Positions 1 to 9,835 of a stretch of 64,000 nucleotides of DNA are shown here, one piece after another. Every line of letters starts with the position of its first letter. Within the stretch, counting starts at the first letter, position 1. The notes beneath the pieces are model-generated. The model had not been told where the DNA came from and ran no database searches. It saw only the letters and a program-made list of their open reading frames with translations. Source of the DNA: an uncultured Planococcus sp. (GTDB lineage Bacteria; Bacillota; Bacilli; Bacillales_A; Planococcaceae); contig CANLRI010000001.1 of the NCBI GenBank assembly GCA_947493585.1, positions 930,001 through 994,000 of the forward strand. Reading direction: 5' to 3'. Both the position numbers and the translations under genes were made by a program.

Positions 1-1
1 T

Positions 2-3000
2 CGCCTGACCTTGCTGCATTGCAATGGGAAGACGTGGCTGCTGCTGGTGATTCACCATATTATTTTTGATGGGGAATCGATGGGCGTTTTACTTGAGCAG
101 TTGCTTAGTGAGAAAGATCCTGCATCTGGTACGAACCAGTTTGGTGAGTATTTGCAGAGTGTACCAAAGGAAGTTCCAGAAGAATCCATGGCTTTTTGGC
201 GTACTCAATTAACTGGTGTGGAACGAAATATCAATTTTTCGAAGCCTCAAGGTTTTACTTATGATTATTCAGGCGCCATGCAAGAGCTGGCTGTCGACGA
301 TGGCTTTGTGCGTGATTTAAACCGAATCTCCAAGAGCTGCCAAGTTTCGAAGTTTACTGTTTTGCTCACCTTGTACTCACACTTCCTCATGAACCATTAC
401 AACCAGGACAGTGTAATTGTGGGCAGTCCCGTCTCGACGCGGAGCAGTGAATACGATCAAACGCTCGGCATGTTTTTGTCCTTCGTCCCATTTGTCAGCC
501 GAAAAGAAAATGACTTGTCACTAGAAGCGCATTTAATCAACGCAAAATCAGGCCTCTACGATGTGCTTGAACATTCACAGCTCAGCTACAGCGATATATT
601 AAAAGCGCAAGCGGATCCTGTGCGCAGCGACGGATTATCCCTGATTCAAACTGTGTTAAATTATCAAAGCGGAAATGGCGATTTGAACGAAATGACTTCC
701 ATCAGCGACAGCCATTTAACAGCGCAGTTCCCGTTGTCTCTTACGTTTTATGACAATGAAAATTCAGTTATGCAAATCGAGTATTCGACTCAATTGTTCA
801 GCAACAGCCAAATGAAAAAAATGATGGAGTTGTTCATGGAATGGGGCGGGAGAGTCTTATCCGATGCTGAACGTAAATTAGCCGAACATCCCTTATTGGG
901 CGCGCAGCAAGTACAAGCTATTGCAGCAGGCAATAATCCGAACTTCAAGCAAGTCAACCGCCCGATGCAAGACTATTTAACCCCAATTAATTTTGGCAAT
1001 TCCGATATTGCTTTGGTCAGCAATCAGGCTAGCCTAAGCTACGCGGAGCTATTGGCGCGTATGGAGAACTTTAATCGAAAACTTCGGGAAGCGGGAGCGG
1101 CCAATGGAGACCGGGTAGTATTTTGTGGGACGCGCTCACTTGAGCAAGTGCTGGTCTATGCGAGCTGCTTGAAGTATGGCTATGTGTATATTCCGGTGGA
1201 TCAGCAGCATCCCATATCAAGATTGAAACAAATCATCACAGAAGCCAAGCCGCAGTTTGCGCTCTTTAGCCAGTTGACGGATACGGATGCCCTTGGCCAG
1301 TTAAAAGCATTGGGCGCACAGGAATTCGGTATAGCAAGTTATGAGCGGCGTAACGCAGCAACTGCGAAGAATGAAGAGTTGGCTTATATTTTGTATACAT
1401 CCGGAACTACCGGCAAACCAAAAGGCGCGAAACTTTCAAGATTCAATTTGGTTAACTTCATGTCTTCTTTAAAAGAAGATTACGGCATTCAACGTGATTG
1501 GAATGCCATTTATCTTTCGTCTATCTCCTTTGACGCCAGCATTTTTGAATTGACGGCGAATTTAATTCAAGGAAATGCTATTTATATCTTCACGGATGAT
1601 TATGCGGACCTGCCAGTGTTCATTGATAAAAATGACATAGATTTTATGGTCATCACACCTTCTTTATTGAGTGCATTCGATTTTTCTGCCTGCCGTTCAC
1701 TCAAGTTGATCGTCAGCGGTGGTGAAAAGTTTAAAAAGAATGAAACGCTGTCGTGGGAAGTGCGTGTGTTAAATGGATACGGCCCGACAGAAGCGTCCGT
1801 TTGCGTCTCCTATTCGACAAAACAATCCGAGCATAATGTGGGCATGGCGAATTCTAATTCTTGTGTTCTTGTAACAGATAAAGATGGCCACATTGTACCC
1901 GATGGAGTGGAGGGGGAAATTGCCTTGATGGGCCCTTCTGTCAGTAAGTCGTATATTGATGAAAATGACAATATTGGCCGCATCACGACTGCCCCTGAAA
2001 GTTTGAAAGCCTATGGCGATATTCTTTATCTTACGGGGGATTTGGGTGTGTTCGTTAACCATGAACTGCATTATATCGGCAGAAACGACCAGCAAGTCAA
2101 AGTCCGTGGAAACCGAATCGAACTTACCGAAATCAGCTCGGTCGCCATGAAGCATCCTGGCATAAAAGAAGCTCACACCGTCTATGAAAAAAACGCTCAA
2201 GGAAAAGAACAATTGTATGTATACACAGTGTTAAACAATAAGGCGACAGTTGACGATCAACAATTATTTACCCACTTCAAACAATCATTGCCGGCGTATA
2301 TGTTGCCGGATCAAATTATTGAACTGGGCAATATGCCTTTGACGGTCAACGGCAAAATCGACGAAAAACGGCTGCCAGTTCCTCAGCAACAAGACAACCG
2401 AACGCGGCAAATGCTCGGTCCTAGGAACGCTGCAGAACAAAAGATTCTCCAGGCGTGGAAAAAGGTGCTGTCTTTGGAAGACATCAGTGTACAGGACAAT
2501 TTCTTTGAGTTGGGCGGAGATTCCATTAAGAGCATTCAAATAGTTTCCCTGCTCAGAGAACAACACATCGCATTGGCCAATCAAGATGTCTTACAGTTGC
2601 AAACAATCGAAGCTCTCGCAAAACTCCACGATTCAACGGTGGAAAGCCATCAAGAAGTCAACTATGGGAAAGAATTGGATACTTTTGATTTAACGCCTAT
2701 TCAACAGTGGTTCTTTGACTTGAAGCTACCGAACATCCATCACTGGAACCAATCGAAGCTATTCATAGTGCCTCCAGTTTCCCAGAGTATCGTGGAACGA
2801 ACCGTCGCTTCTCTGTACAAGCAACACCCTATGCTGCGTGCCAAGATTATCGAGTCCGCAAACACGATGAAAGTTCGCATTCAGCCTGCAGACAGTTTTT
2901 CTGCCGACGATCTTTTAGTTCGATTTGCCTCACGTGAGGAAATGAATAAAGCCGCCGACTCAATGCAGCAAGAGCTCGATATTTTCAAAGGTGATATATC

Positions 3001-6000
3001 CAAAGTTTTGTATTGCTATCACGAAGATCAGCTATATGTTCAATGGATCATTCATCATTTGTTTGTGGATATTCATTCGTGGAGCATATTGGAACATGAA
3101 CTTCATCGTCTCTTGAGAGGTGAGGAAATCGAAGTAATCGATCACTCAAACAAGTCAGCCGTCCTAGCGAAACAACAGTTAAGCTTTGATGGTTTAGCTG
3201 AAAATCTTACGCTCAATCATCTATTTGCAGCGGATAGCCGCGAACAAAAAGCCTCCGTGCAAAAGAGCGCACTCCAGAACGAGTGGCATTCTTCAGGACT
3301 TGTGAGCTCACTTCTGGCCAGTACCATCTTGAGCGTAATTTCTGCTGAGATGAAGCAAGGGCTAAACGTGTATTTAGAGACCAACGCAAGGTTTACCGAA
3401 TCGCTGAAGCAGTTTAATTTGAATCAGACTGTCGGATGGATGACTGATTTTAAAATGGTGGAAATTCCAAATTGTGCTTCAGCCTATCAAGCTTTCGCGT
3501 TATTGAATCGTCTTGAATCTAAGAAAGTTGCTGCCAGCCAGCCATCGCTGTACTTGAATCTTGTAAAACTGGATGGCAAGCAAGCCGACTATGAAACAGA
3601 TGCCAATAATATTCCTCTGGAAAATATGGCGGGCATGCCGTCAACTGTGAATATTGTAGAATTCGACGATGAATACACGATTACATTTCTGAACGTGCGT
3701 TTTGGAGAGCAATTGCTCGGAAAAGCCGTTACACAGTTTTCTCGCATCCAAGAGAAACCACTTGTCTATGAGTACCTTCAATCGATTAAACAAGTGAACC
3801 ATGAGCTCCTCACTTATGAAGAATATGAAAACATCAGTAAGGATACAGAAATTAGCGCTGTCTATCCGCTGTTTCCTTTACAGGAAGAAATGATCTACTC
3901 CGGTTTCAACAGCGAGAATAGTTACGTGAATCATTTTGCTTGGACCACAATGGAATCTGTTGAGGCCATGAAACACAAGTTCAGTAAGTTGATTGCTAAA
4001 TATGAAGCGCTCCGGACAAAAATCAGGCGAACAACTGGCGACGACTTCATCCAAATTGTCAGTAAATCTGTAGAGTCCCCGGTTTACGTGGAAAACCTGT
4101 CGTCGAACACTATGTCGAATCAATTGGAAGAAATAAATAACTTCATTGAAAGGGAGTCTTCACGCTATAGCTACCGGACGAACGGCACACTCTATGGCAT
4201 TTATCTTTTTGAATTGGAGAACGGCGATACAAGAGTGGTTTTAACTTTTAATCACATCTTGTTAGATGGTTGGAGTGTCGGCATTCTCATGAAAGAACTG
4301 TGGGGAGAATCGGTCATTCAACAAGATCCAGGAATTACGAATAAAGAGTATAGCCAATGGCTGCTGAACAAACGCACACAACAATCAGATCGTTTACTTG
4401 AGAATGTGGCTGCAATTGAAAAGAATTTGTTTGGACAAATGGCCGCGATAAAAAACTCGAGCGACAGAAACCAGGAACTGCCAAGTCTTATGTCTGCTGA
4501 ACTGTCAGAGAGCTTAAAAGCGTATTGCAAACGCGAAAAAATCACGATGGCCAATGCGCTCGCGTCTGTTTGGGCTTATCTTATTTCGAAAATGTCTGGT
4601 TCTGATCGTGTTATTTTCGGGATGGTGAAATCTGGCAGGGATTGTCCGGTCCAAAGAATGGACGAGCAAGTGGGCATGTTCATCCGCACAAGCCCGGTGT
4701 ATTTGACAATCCGGGATTCGGATAGCTTTTCATCGCTTTCCCATCAAACGGAATATGTCAATCACCATAATGATTTTGCGAACAGTACTCTCTATAGAAG
4801 AAAGCTGAACTTCAAGCCGACACAAGAACTATACGAAACAATTTTCGTAGTAGACAACTATCCTGAACCAGCAAGCGGAACTGATGAAAAAGATGTCAAA
4901 GCAGAAGAACAGTCCAATTATCCGCTGAGTTTAAGCATTGCGTTCGGCGAGGACATTCCGTACAAGATTTCGTACAATGAGCGATTTGTCTCCACGAATG
5001 ATGCAAAAGTAATCAGCCAGTGGATTCAAGACTTGGTCTCGGTCATCGCCGTTCAGGACGGTACGCTTGAGCAACTGCCAGATTATAGTTATATGTTGGA
5101 TAGAAATCATCTTCAAAAAAGCCCTGTGCCCGTCAGCGAAAGGGCTGAACAGAAAACAGCAAGCTTTGCTCAAGAGCAGGAGACAGTGGAGTTGGAGTTC
5201 GATTTCAAAGAATCCATCAGCCACGTGTGGAGCCGTGTATTGGGCCACACCGAATTTGATGAAGAGAGCGATTTCTTTGAAATAGGCGGCGATTCATTGA
5301 AAATGTCGAAGATGATCTTTCTTCTGAAAGAAGATTACGATTATGACCTGGATCCACTGGCCTTTTTTGACAATCCAACAATGAAAGTCTTCCAGAAGAA
5401 CGACAACAGTAACGAAGAGTTGATTGTGCAAAATGCCATGGATCAAGTGCGTATTGAACAAGCACAAGTCACCCTCAACGATCGTGTCTTAGTGACTGGG
5501 GGGACAGGGCTTGTAGGCAGTGAATTAATCTATCAGCTGCTGTCAAAGGGAAAAACGGTCTATTGCGTAGTCAGGGCGAGAAATGATTTCGAAGCCTATG
5601 GCCGTGTAGTGGATAAACTAAAGGAAATCAAAGATCCTTCGCAAGACTTGCCGCTGAATCAGCTTATTGTCTACTGCGGCGACTTGCAGCAGGAGAATTT
5701 GGGCTTGGCTCCAGAAGTATATCAACAATTGGCAACGGATATTTCCGAGATATACAACAGTGCCGGAAATATAAACTTTATGGCATCTCTTAAAGACTCG
5801 CTCGATGTAAACCTTCTAGGCTTGAATCATGTGATGAAATTCGCGCAAATGGGCCACTTGAAAAAAGTGAACCACATCTCCACATTATCAGTGCTTGGCC
5901 ATGACCATTATGTCATTGAAGATCTCGAATTAGCCCCGATCAGCTATGTGAAAAGCAAAGTTTTGGCCGAGCAATATTTGAGGGGATACCGGGACAAGCG

Positions 6001-6529
6001 CAACGGTGTCAGCATTCAACGGTTGGGCAGAATTGCGGGCAATGACCGAAACTACGCTGTACCTGATAACGACCTGTTCTGGAGGCTGTTGGTCTCCATT
6101 CATCAATTGGGCTGCTGCCCGCAAGAGTTTTTGGAGTTCGAGACAGATTTAACACCCGTCAACGTAGTAGTGGAAGCCTTGCTGAAAAATGCTGATTCGC
6201 GAAATGACAACCACATCATCAATTATTTCTCAGAGAGTTTGGTTACGTTCGGGCGCTGCATTGAATTGCTTGAAGAGGTAAGCAGCAAAAAAATCGAAAT
6301 GGTTCCATATGAACAGTGGATGGATGCAGCAGAAAACGATCAGGAGTGGAATCAAATCAAGGTGTTAATCCCATTGTTTAGAGAAAACGTCTTTTACGAG
6401 CCAGAAGAAAATAGCGTCGTTACGGAAAATTCGCCAGACAAAAACTATCAGTCCCGAATTACGATCAAAAATTCCATATCAGATGAGGTAATCAAATGTT
6501 TCTTAAAAAACGTTCTGAGCCGATACTAG
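2..6529 (+). CDS. Nonribosomal peptide synthetase, C-A-PCP-E-C-PCP-reductase (5' partial)
   Basis: The reading frame is open to the left edge, so the N terminus lies outside. Domains in order: the end of a condensation domain (HHIIFDG near nt 53-73); an adenylation domain (YTSGTTGKPKG near 1390-1430, FDASIFEL near 1530, YGPTE near 1780); a carrier domain (FELGGDSIKS near 2505-2535); an epimerization-type domain (PIQQWFF near 2700, HHLFVDIHSW near 3053, QTVGWMTD near 3427); a second condensation domain (NHILLDGWS near 4250); a second carrier (FEIGGDSLKM near 5277-5303); and a terminal NAD(P)H thioester reductase (TGGTGLVGSE near 5495). The second module has no A domain. Reductive release would give a peptide aldehyde or alcohol. 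Aligned by eye to GrsA, the A pocket reads D-A-F-T-I-S-G-V-C, closest to Phe-type codes, which is a tentative reading. The gene is followed with overlap by a thioesterase and a free A-PCP protein. Start and upstream modules are unknown. Confidence 0.95.
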   Translation, partial: RLTLLHCNGKTWLLLVIHHIIFDGESMGVLLEQLLSEKDPASGTNQFGEYLQSVPKEVPEESMAFWRTQLTGVERNINFSKPQGFTYDYSGAMQELAVDDGFVRDLNRISKSCQVSKFTVLLTLYSHFLMNHYNQDSVIVGSPVSTRSSEYDQTLGMFLSFVPFVSRKENDLSLEAHLINAKSGLYDVLEHSQLSYSDILKAQADPVRSDGLSLIQTVLNYQSGNGDLNEMTSISDSHLTAQFPLSLTFYDNENSVMQIEYSTQLFSNSQMKKMMELFMEWGGRVLSDAERKLAEHPLLGAQQVQAIAAGNNPNFKQVNRPMQDYLTPINFGNSDIALVSNQASLSYAELLARMENFNRKLREAGAANGDRVVFCGTRSLEQVLVYASCLKYGYVYIPVDQQHPISRLKQIITEAKPQFALFSQLTDTDALGQLKALGAQEFGIASYERRNAATAKNEELAYILYTSGTTGKPKGAKLSRFNLVNFMSSLKEDYGIQRDWNAIYLSSISFDASIFELTANLIQGNAIYIFTDDYADLPVFIDKNDIDFMVITPSLLSAFDFSACRSLKLIVSGGEKFKKNETLSWEVRVLNGYGPTEASVCVSYSTKQSEHNVGMANSNSCVLVTDKDGHIVPDGVEGEIALMGPSVSKSYIDENDNIGRITTAPESLKAYGDILYLTGDLGVFVNHELHYIGRNDQQVKVRGNRIELTEISSVAMKHPGIKEAHTVYEKNAQGKEQLYVYTVLNNKATVDDQQLFTHFKQSLPAYMLPDQIIELGNMPLTVNGKIDEKRLPVPQQQDNRTRQMLGPRNAAEQKILQAWKKVLSLEDISVQDNFFELGGDSIKSIQIVSLLREQHIALANQDVLQLQTIEALAKLHDSTVESHQEVNYGKELDTFDLTPIQQWFFDLKLPNIHHWNQSKLFIVPPVSQSIVERTVASLYKQHPMLRAKIIESANTMKVRIQPADSFSADDLLVRFASREEMNKAADSMQQELDIFKGDISKVLYCYHEDQLYVQWIIHHLFVDIHSWSILEHELHRLLRGEEIEVIDHSNKSAVLAKQQLSFDGLAENLTLNHLFAADSREQKASVQKSALQNEWHSSGLVSSLLASTILSVISAEMKQGLNVYLETNARFTESLKQFNLNQTVGWMTDFKMVEIPNCASAYQAFALLNRLESKKVAASQPSLYLNLVKLDGKQADYETDANNIPLENMAGMPSTVNIVEFDDEYTITFLNVRFGEQLLGKAVTQFSRIQEKPLVYEYLQSIKQVNHELLTYEEYENISKDTEISAVYPLFPLQEEMIYSGFNSENSYVNHFAWTTMESVEAMKHKFSKLIAKYEALRTKIRRTTGDDFIQIVSKSVESPVYVENLSSNTMSNQLEEINNFIERESSRYSYRTNGTLYGIYLFELENGDTRVVLTFNHILLDGWSVGILMKELWGESVIQQDPGITNKEYSQWLLNKRTQQSDRLLENVAAIEKNLFGQMAAIKNSSDRNQELPSLMSAELSESLKAYCKREKITMANALASVWAYLISKMSGSDRVIFGMVKSGRDCPVQRMDEQVGMFIRTSPVYLTIRDSDSFSSLSHQTEYVNHHNDFANSTLYRRKLNFKPTQELYETIFVVDNYPEPASGTDEKDVKAEEQSNYPLSLSIAFGEDIPYKISYNERFVSTNDAKVISQWIQDLVSVIAVQDGTLEQLPDYSYMLDRNHLQKSPVPVSERAEQKTASFAQEQETVELEFDFKESISHVWSRVLGHTEFDEESDFFEIGGDSLKMSKMIFLLKEDYDYDLDPLAFFDNPTMKVFQKNDNSNEELIVQNAMDQVRIEQAQVTLNDRVLVTGGTGLVGSELIYQLLSKGKTVYCVVRARNDFEAYGRVVDKLKEIKDPSQDLPLNQLIVYCGDLQQENLGLAPEVYQQLATDISEIYNSAGNINFMASLKDSLDVNLLGLNHVMKFAQMGHLKKVNHISTLSVLGHDHYVIEDLELAPISYVKSKVLAEQYLRGYRDKRNGVSIQRLGRIAGNDRNYAVPDNDLFWRLLVSIHQLGCCPQEFLEFETDLTPVNVVVEALLKNADSRNDNHIINYFSESLVTFGRCIELLEEVSSKKIEMVPYEQWMDAAENDQEWNQIKVLIPLFRENVFYEPEENSVVTENSPDKNYQSRITIKNSISDEVIKCFLKNVLSRY

Positions 6530-7248
6530 AAACTGTCCAGCTTTTGGCCGTCCCCTATGCAGCGGGTTCTTTAAACAGTTACCAGCAAATGAGGAAGTTG
6601 AGCGGCTATGAGTTGCTCAGTTACGAAATGCCTGGAAGAGCACGGAGGTATGCAGAGTCAGGCTATACAATGCAGGATGTGGTTGAGGAAATTGTGAAAA
6701 CCATCGATTTTGCCAAGCCGTATCTATTGTTTGGCCATAGCATGGGAGCGTACATTGCCTATGAGACTTGTGCATATATTGAACGGCTGCAGTTGAAACT
6801 GCCTGAAAAACTCATTGTCAGCGGCCAAATTCCACCCGGTAGTGTGCAAGCACAGTTGTACGAGAAAGAGATGACGTATCAGGCGACTCTTTCATATTTA
6901 AAAAGTATGGGAGGAACGCCTGATGAAGTGCTTCAAAACGAAGAGCTGATCCACTACTACACCAAAATATTGAAAGATGACTTTTCGTTATTGAAGCATT
7001 ATTTCCAAGATGGCTGTTCAGCAAGCATCGAAACAGATATTGCAGTGTGGTGTGGAAAAGATGATGCCATGATTTCTACAAGCGAAGTCCGAAAATGGCA
7101 TCAGGCCACTGCCGGACGTTGCACCATCACTGATTTTGAAGGCGGCCATTTTTTCATCAATCAAGTATTCGGGGACTTGCATGGCCTAGAACGTCAATTG
7201 CATGTATGCCGGAATGCATATCGGGGGGAACGAGATGATTTATACTAA
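6496..7248 (+). CDS. Type II thioesterase of the NRPS operon
   Basis: An alpha/beta hydrolase of 250 residues, the usual size for stand-alone (type II) thioesterases such as SrfAD or GrsT. It begins with the typical AVPYAAGS segment, has the nucleophile elbow GHSMG (nt about 6733-6750), and ends with the His-containing FEGGHFF segment (nt about 7138-7155). Such enzymes hydrolyse wrongly loaded or stalled acyl groups from carrier domains. The ATG at 6496 overlaps the end of the NRPS gene by 34 nt, and the gene overlaps the next one by 14 nt, so the three are translationally coupled. Since the NRPS ends in a reductase, product release is probably not its job and editing is more likely. Confidence 0.93.
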   Translation: MFLKKRSEPILETVQLLAVPYAAGSLNSYQQMRKLSGYELLSYEMPGRARRYAESGYTMQDVVEEIVKTIDFAKPYLLFGHSMGAYIAYETCAYIERLQLKLPEKLIVSGQIPPGSVQAQLYEKEMTYQATLSYLKSMGGTPDEVLQNEELIHYYTKILKDDFSLLKHYFQDGCSASIETDIAVWCGKDDAMISTSEVRKWHQATAGRCTITDFEGGHFFINQVFGDLHGLERQLHVCRNAYRGERDDLY

Positions 7249-8980
7249 TGATTATTTGGACGCCTATAATGGAACACATGCCGATTTTCAAAATAAAAAG
7301 CTCCATGAGTTATTGGTGGATGCAGTTCGAACATATGAACAACACATAGCAATCCATGACGCTGATGATCAGATAACTTACGGTGAATTGCTTGAGGCGT
7401 CTGTCTCGTTAGCCGAACAGTTTGATGCAACAGGACAACCGGTCGCAGTGATGGCACACCGCAGCATTTCAACGATTACTCAGCTTTATGCGATTTTGCT
7501 ATCCGGGAATTATTACATCCCGATCGATCCATCAGCTCCGCCATCCAGAAAGCAACAGATTCTCGATAAGACCGAAGCCCGTTATCTCTTTGATGGCGGC
7601 CAATTGACCGTACTTCATGGAAGAGATGTCAAATTGCCGTTTCAGGAGAAAATGGGCGAAGATGATCAACTCGCCTATATTATGTTCACCAGCGGAAGCA
7701 CGGGGGACCCTAAAGGGGTGGTAGAAAGCCATTACCAAGTATATAACACTCTAATGGATATGAAAGAGCGGATGCAATTGACTCAACACGATGGGTTTCT
7801 GTGCTTGGCTTCTCTCTGTTTTGATCTGTCTGTATTTGATATTTTTGGAGCTGCATTAACAGGCGGAACTTTGCATCTGGTAAAGGATCAACGAGATTTT
7901 GCTGATATCGGACGAGTGATGGAAAATCGTCACGTCACTATCTGGAATTCTGTTCCGAGTGTGATGGACTATTTCCTGCGGGAGATAAAGTTAAGTGAGC
8001 GGGCCAAAAATAATATGAGGGTCTGCTTAATGAGTGGAGACTTTGTATCCAAAGATTTGGCTCAGACCACACTCGATACTTTCGGTAAGGCAGGTGTGTA
8101 TAGCCTAGGCGGAGCAACCGAATGTTCGATTTGGTCCATTTTGTATAACATCACTCCTAACAACATCAATAATCATTCGTTTATCCCCTATGGATACCCG
8201 ATGGCCAATCAAAGCATATGGATATTAAACCAATCGAATGCATTATGCGCTTACGGAGAAGAAGGGCAGATCGCTATTGGAGGAGACGGTGTAGCACTTG
8301 GATATGTCAATGACGAGTCCAAGACTTCCGCTGCCTTCATTGACCATCCACAACTCGGATGTTTATACTTAACGGGAGACATTGGAAAATTTGTCTCACC
8401 CGATTATGTAAAATTCATCGGTAGAAAAGATTCTCAGGCGAAGGTCAACGGGTATCGCATCAGCCTGTCTCAAATATCCAACACATTCCTTAATTTGTTT
8501 GGAATGAAAAACAAAGTCGTGATCATCCAAGATGAAAAGGACAAAGACAAACTGGCTTTAGTGTACGAAAGTGAAAAAGCTATGGATATATCAAAAGCCA
8601 GAAGTGAGCTAAGTGACTACCTGACACTGTATGAAATGCCTCATTTGTTTTATAGTCTGGAGAAGTTCCCGTTAACAAATAACGGGAAAGTTGACACCAG
8701 CACATTAACTTTTATCGCGCAGCAATCTTATGACGAACGAGGGGTTAAAGCGACTGATCAAACTTCGGAAACGGACAGCGCCTTTAGAACAATGCTAAAG
8801 GAAGTATTCGGCATGGAATTGATCGGCTGCAACGATTCTTTGTTTGAACTGGGCGTGGATTCGATCCAGCTGGTCAAAATCAAAAACTGGATCGAAGAAA
8901 ACGAAAAGAAAGAAATTTCATTGCTGGACATATATACGTTAGATGAAATCGGCAAGCTGGAAGCGGAAATATATAGCTAA
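7235..8980 (+). CDS. Stand-alone adenylation-carrier protein (A-PCP), predicted cysteine-activating
   Basis: The first 11 codons of the longest frame are ignored because an ATG at 7235 follows a strong GGGGGGAACGAG ribosome binding site. The protein has an adenylation domain (FTSGSTGDPKG near nt 7685-7717, FDLSVFDIF near 7820, GGATE near 8108, TGDIG near 8374, NGKVD near 8680) followed by a carrier domain with the phosphopantetheine serine in ELGVDSIQL (nt about 8848-8872). Aligned by eye to GrsA, the specificity residues read D-L-F-N-L-S-L-I-W, which nearly equals the published cysteine code DLYNLSLIW; WNSVPS near 7950 is also typical of Cys A domains. There is no condensation domain. The neighbouring NRPS has a module without an A domain, so this protein could supply Cys in trans. 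That link is an inference. Confidence 0.9.
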   Translation: MIYTNDYLDAYNGTHADFQNKKLHELLVDAVRTYEQHIAIHDADDQITYGELLEASVSLAEQFDATGQPVAVMAHRSISTITQLYAILLSGNYYIPIDPSAPPSRKQQILDKTEARYLFDGGQLTVLHGRDVKLPFQEKMGEDDQLAYIMFTSGSTGDPKGVVESHYQVYNTLMDMKERMQLTQHDGFLCLASLCFDLSVFDIFGAALTGGTLHLVKDQRDFADIGRVMENRHVTIWNSVPSVMDYFLREIKLSERAKNNMRVCLMSGDFVSKDLAQTTLDTFGKAGVYSLGGATECSIWSILYNITPNNINNHSFIPYGYPMANQSIWILNQSNALCAYGEEGQIAIGGDGVALGYVNDESKTSAAFIDHPQLGCLYLTGDIGKFVSPDYVKFIGRKDSQAKVNGYRISLSQISNTFLNLFGMKNKVVIIQDEKDKDKLALVYESEKAMDISKARSELSDYLTLYEMPHLFYSLEKFPLTNNGKVDTSTLTFIAQQSYDERGVKATDQTSETDSAFRTMLKEVFGMELIGCNDSLFELGVDSIQLVKIKNWIEENEKKEISLLDIYTLDEIGKLEAEIYS

Positions 8981-8997
8981 CTACAGAGAGGATAAAG

Positions 8998-9528
8998 GTG
9001 TATAACCACATGGAATTTGATTTATTCAAAAATCAAGTCAGATTTAAAATAGCGCTGGAACTAATAAATATCGAAGAAGGCCTTTCTATCATGCAACTTA
9101 ACAAACTGCTCAAAGAAGTGCCGCAAGCGACATTGTATCGGCAAGTCAATTCAATGGTCGATGATCAACTCTTAAAAGTAGTGGGCAATCAGCGCATTGG
9201 AAAAGTCGAAGAGAAATTATATGCACTGAATACGGCTGGATACAAAATCAGTGAAGAAGATTGGAATTCCGCCAGCTATACTCAGAAAATCAACTTTGTG
9301 ACTTACTACTTCATGTACATTTTGCAAAACTACAAAAATTATCATGAAACCAGCATCGCAGAAAACTTCCAGGACCAGTCGACATTTTCCTTAGTCAAAA
9401 TGGATCTGACAGATGAAGCATTTAACGAGTTCCAATTGGAATTGAGTTCGCTCTTGGAAAAGTACTACAAAGTTCCAAAAAGTGAAGAAAGCAAGGACCG
9501 AACCGTATCGGTCGTCATCATTCCATAG
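8998..9528 (+). CDS. Winged-helix transcriptional regulator at the end of the NRPS operon
   Basis: A 176-residue protein whose N-terminal half reads as a winged helix: a helix-turn-helix segment with SIMQLNKLLKEVPQATLYRQV, then NSMVDDQLLKVV and a wing around GNQRIGKVEEKLY. This resembles PadR/ArsR-like or helix-turn-helix_20 regulators. The C-terminal half is helical and aromatic-rich, as in dimerisation or ligand domains. The GTG at 8998 is chosen because AGAGAGG lies 6 nt upstream; an ATG at 9010 is the alternative. It starts 17 nt after the A-PCP gene, so it is the last gene of the biosynthetic operon, and a terminator follows at 9653. It may sense or control the pathway. No specific family name is claimed. 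Confidence 0.75.
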   Translation: MYNHMEFDLFKNQVRFKIALELINIEEGLSIMQLNKLLKEVPQATLYRQVNSMVDDQLLKVVGNQRIGKVEEKLYALNTAGYKISEEDWNSASYTQKINFVTYYFMYILQNYKNYHETSIAENFQDQSTFSLVKMDLTDEAFNEFQLELSSLLEKYYKVPKSEESKDRTVSVVIIP

Positions 9529-9549
9529 GAGCTGGGTGGTTGTGGTTGT

Positions 9550-9645
9550 GTCCCTGTGCACGGAAAGATTCTGACAACGGAAAAGTTGTCGGATGGGGAT
9601 TTGTTGAGAGGTTCGACCGTTTTTGTCCCTGTGCACGACACAATT
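9550..9645 (+). repeat. REP doublet 1 (75-bp period)
   Basis: Two REP-like motifs start at 9550 (degenerate 3' half, GGAAAGATT) and 9625 (ending CGACACAATT), 75 bp apart. The doublet begins 22 bp after the stop of the winged-helix gene, on the same strand. The spacer holds an inverted GACAAC/GTTGTC pair. It is almost identical to the doublet at 14998. Confidence 0.85.
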
Positions 9646-9652
9646 CTTCATA

Positions 9653-9690
9653 AATAACCGCCAGCTGACAGCTCAGCTGGCGGTTATTTT
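9653..9690 (+). terminator. Rho-independent terminator of the NRPS operon
   Basis: A 15-bp stem (AATAACCGCCAGCTG pairing with CAGCTGGCGGTTATT) with a 6-nt loop is followed by a short T run. It lies just after REP doublet 1. Confidence 0.88.
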
Positions 9691-9835
9691 CGTGCATTCG
9701 TGTTTTTCTCCGTCGTAGTTTAAACGAAAGAAACAATGGATTAAGGGTTGGGCGGTTTAATTACAGACCCGGAAGTATACCGCATCCCGTGACTTTGCTA
9801 AACTAAGGCAAAGGATTGAAAACTGGAGGTACATA

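Noticed and set aside
1769..2212. Minus-strand frames inside the NRPS gene
   Set aside because: Shadows of a gene with unmistakable domain motifs on the plus strand.
4080..4300. Heterocyclisation (Cy) domain for the cysteine-type residue
   Set aside because: The second condensation domain reads NHILLDG, not the DxxxxD of Cy domains, so thiazoline formation by this module is not expected.
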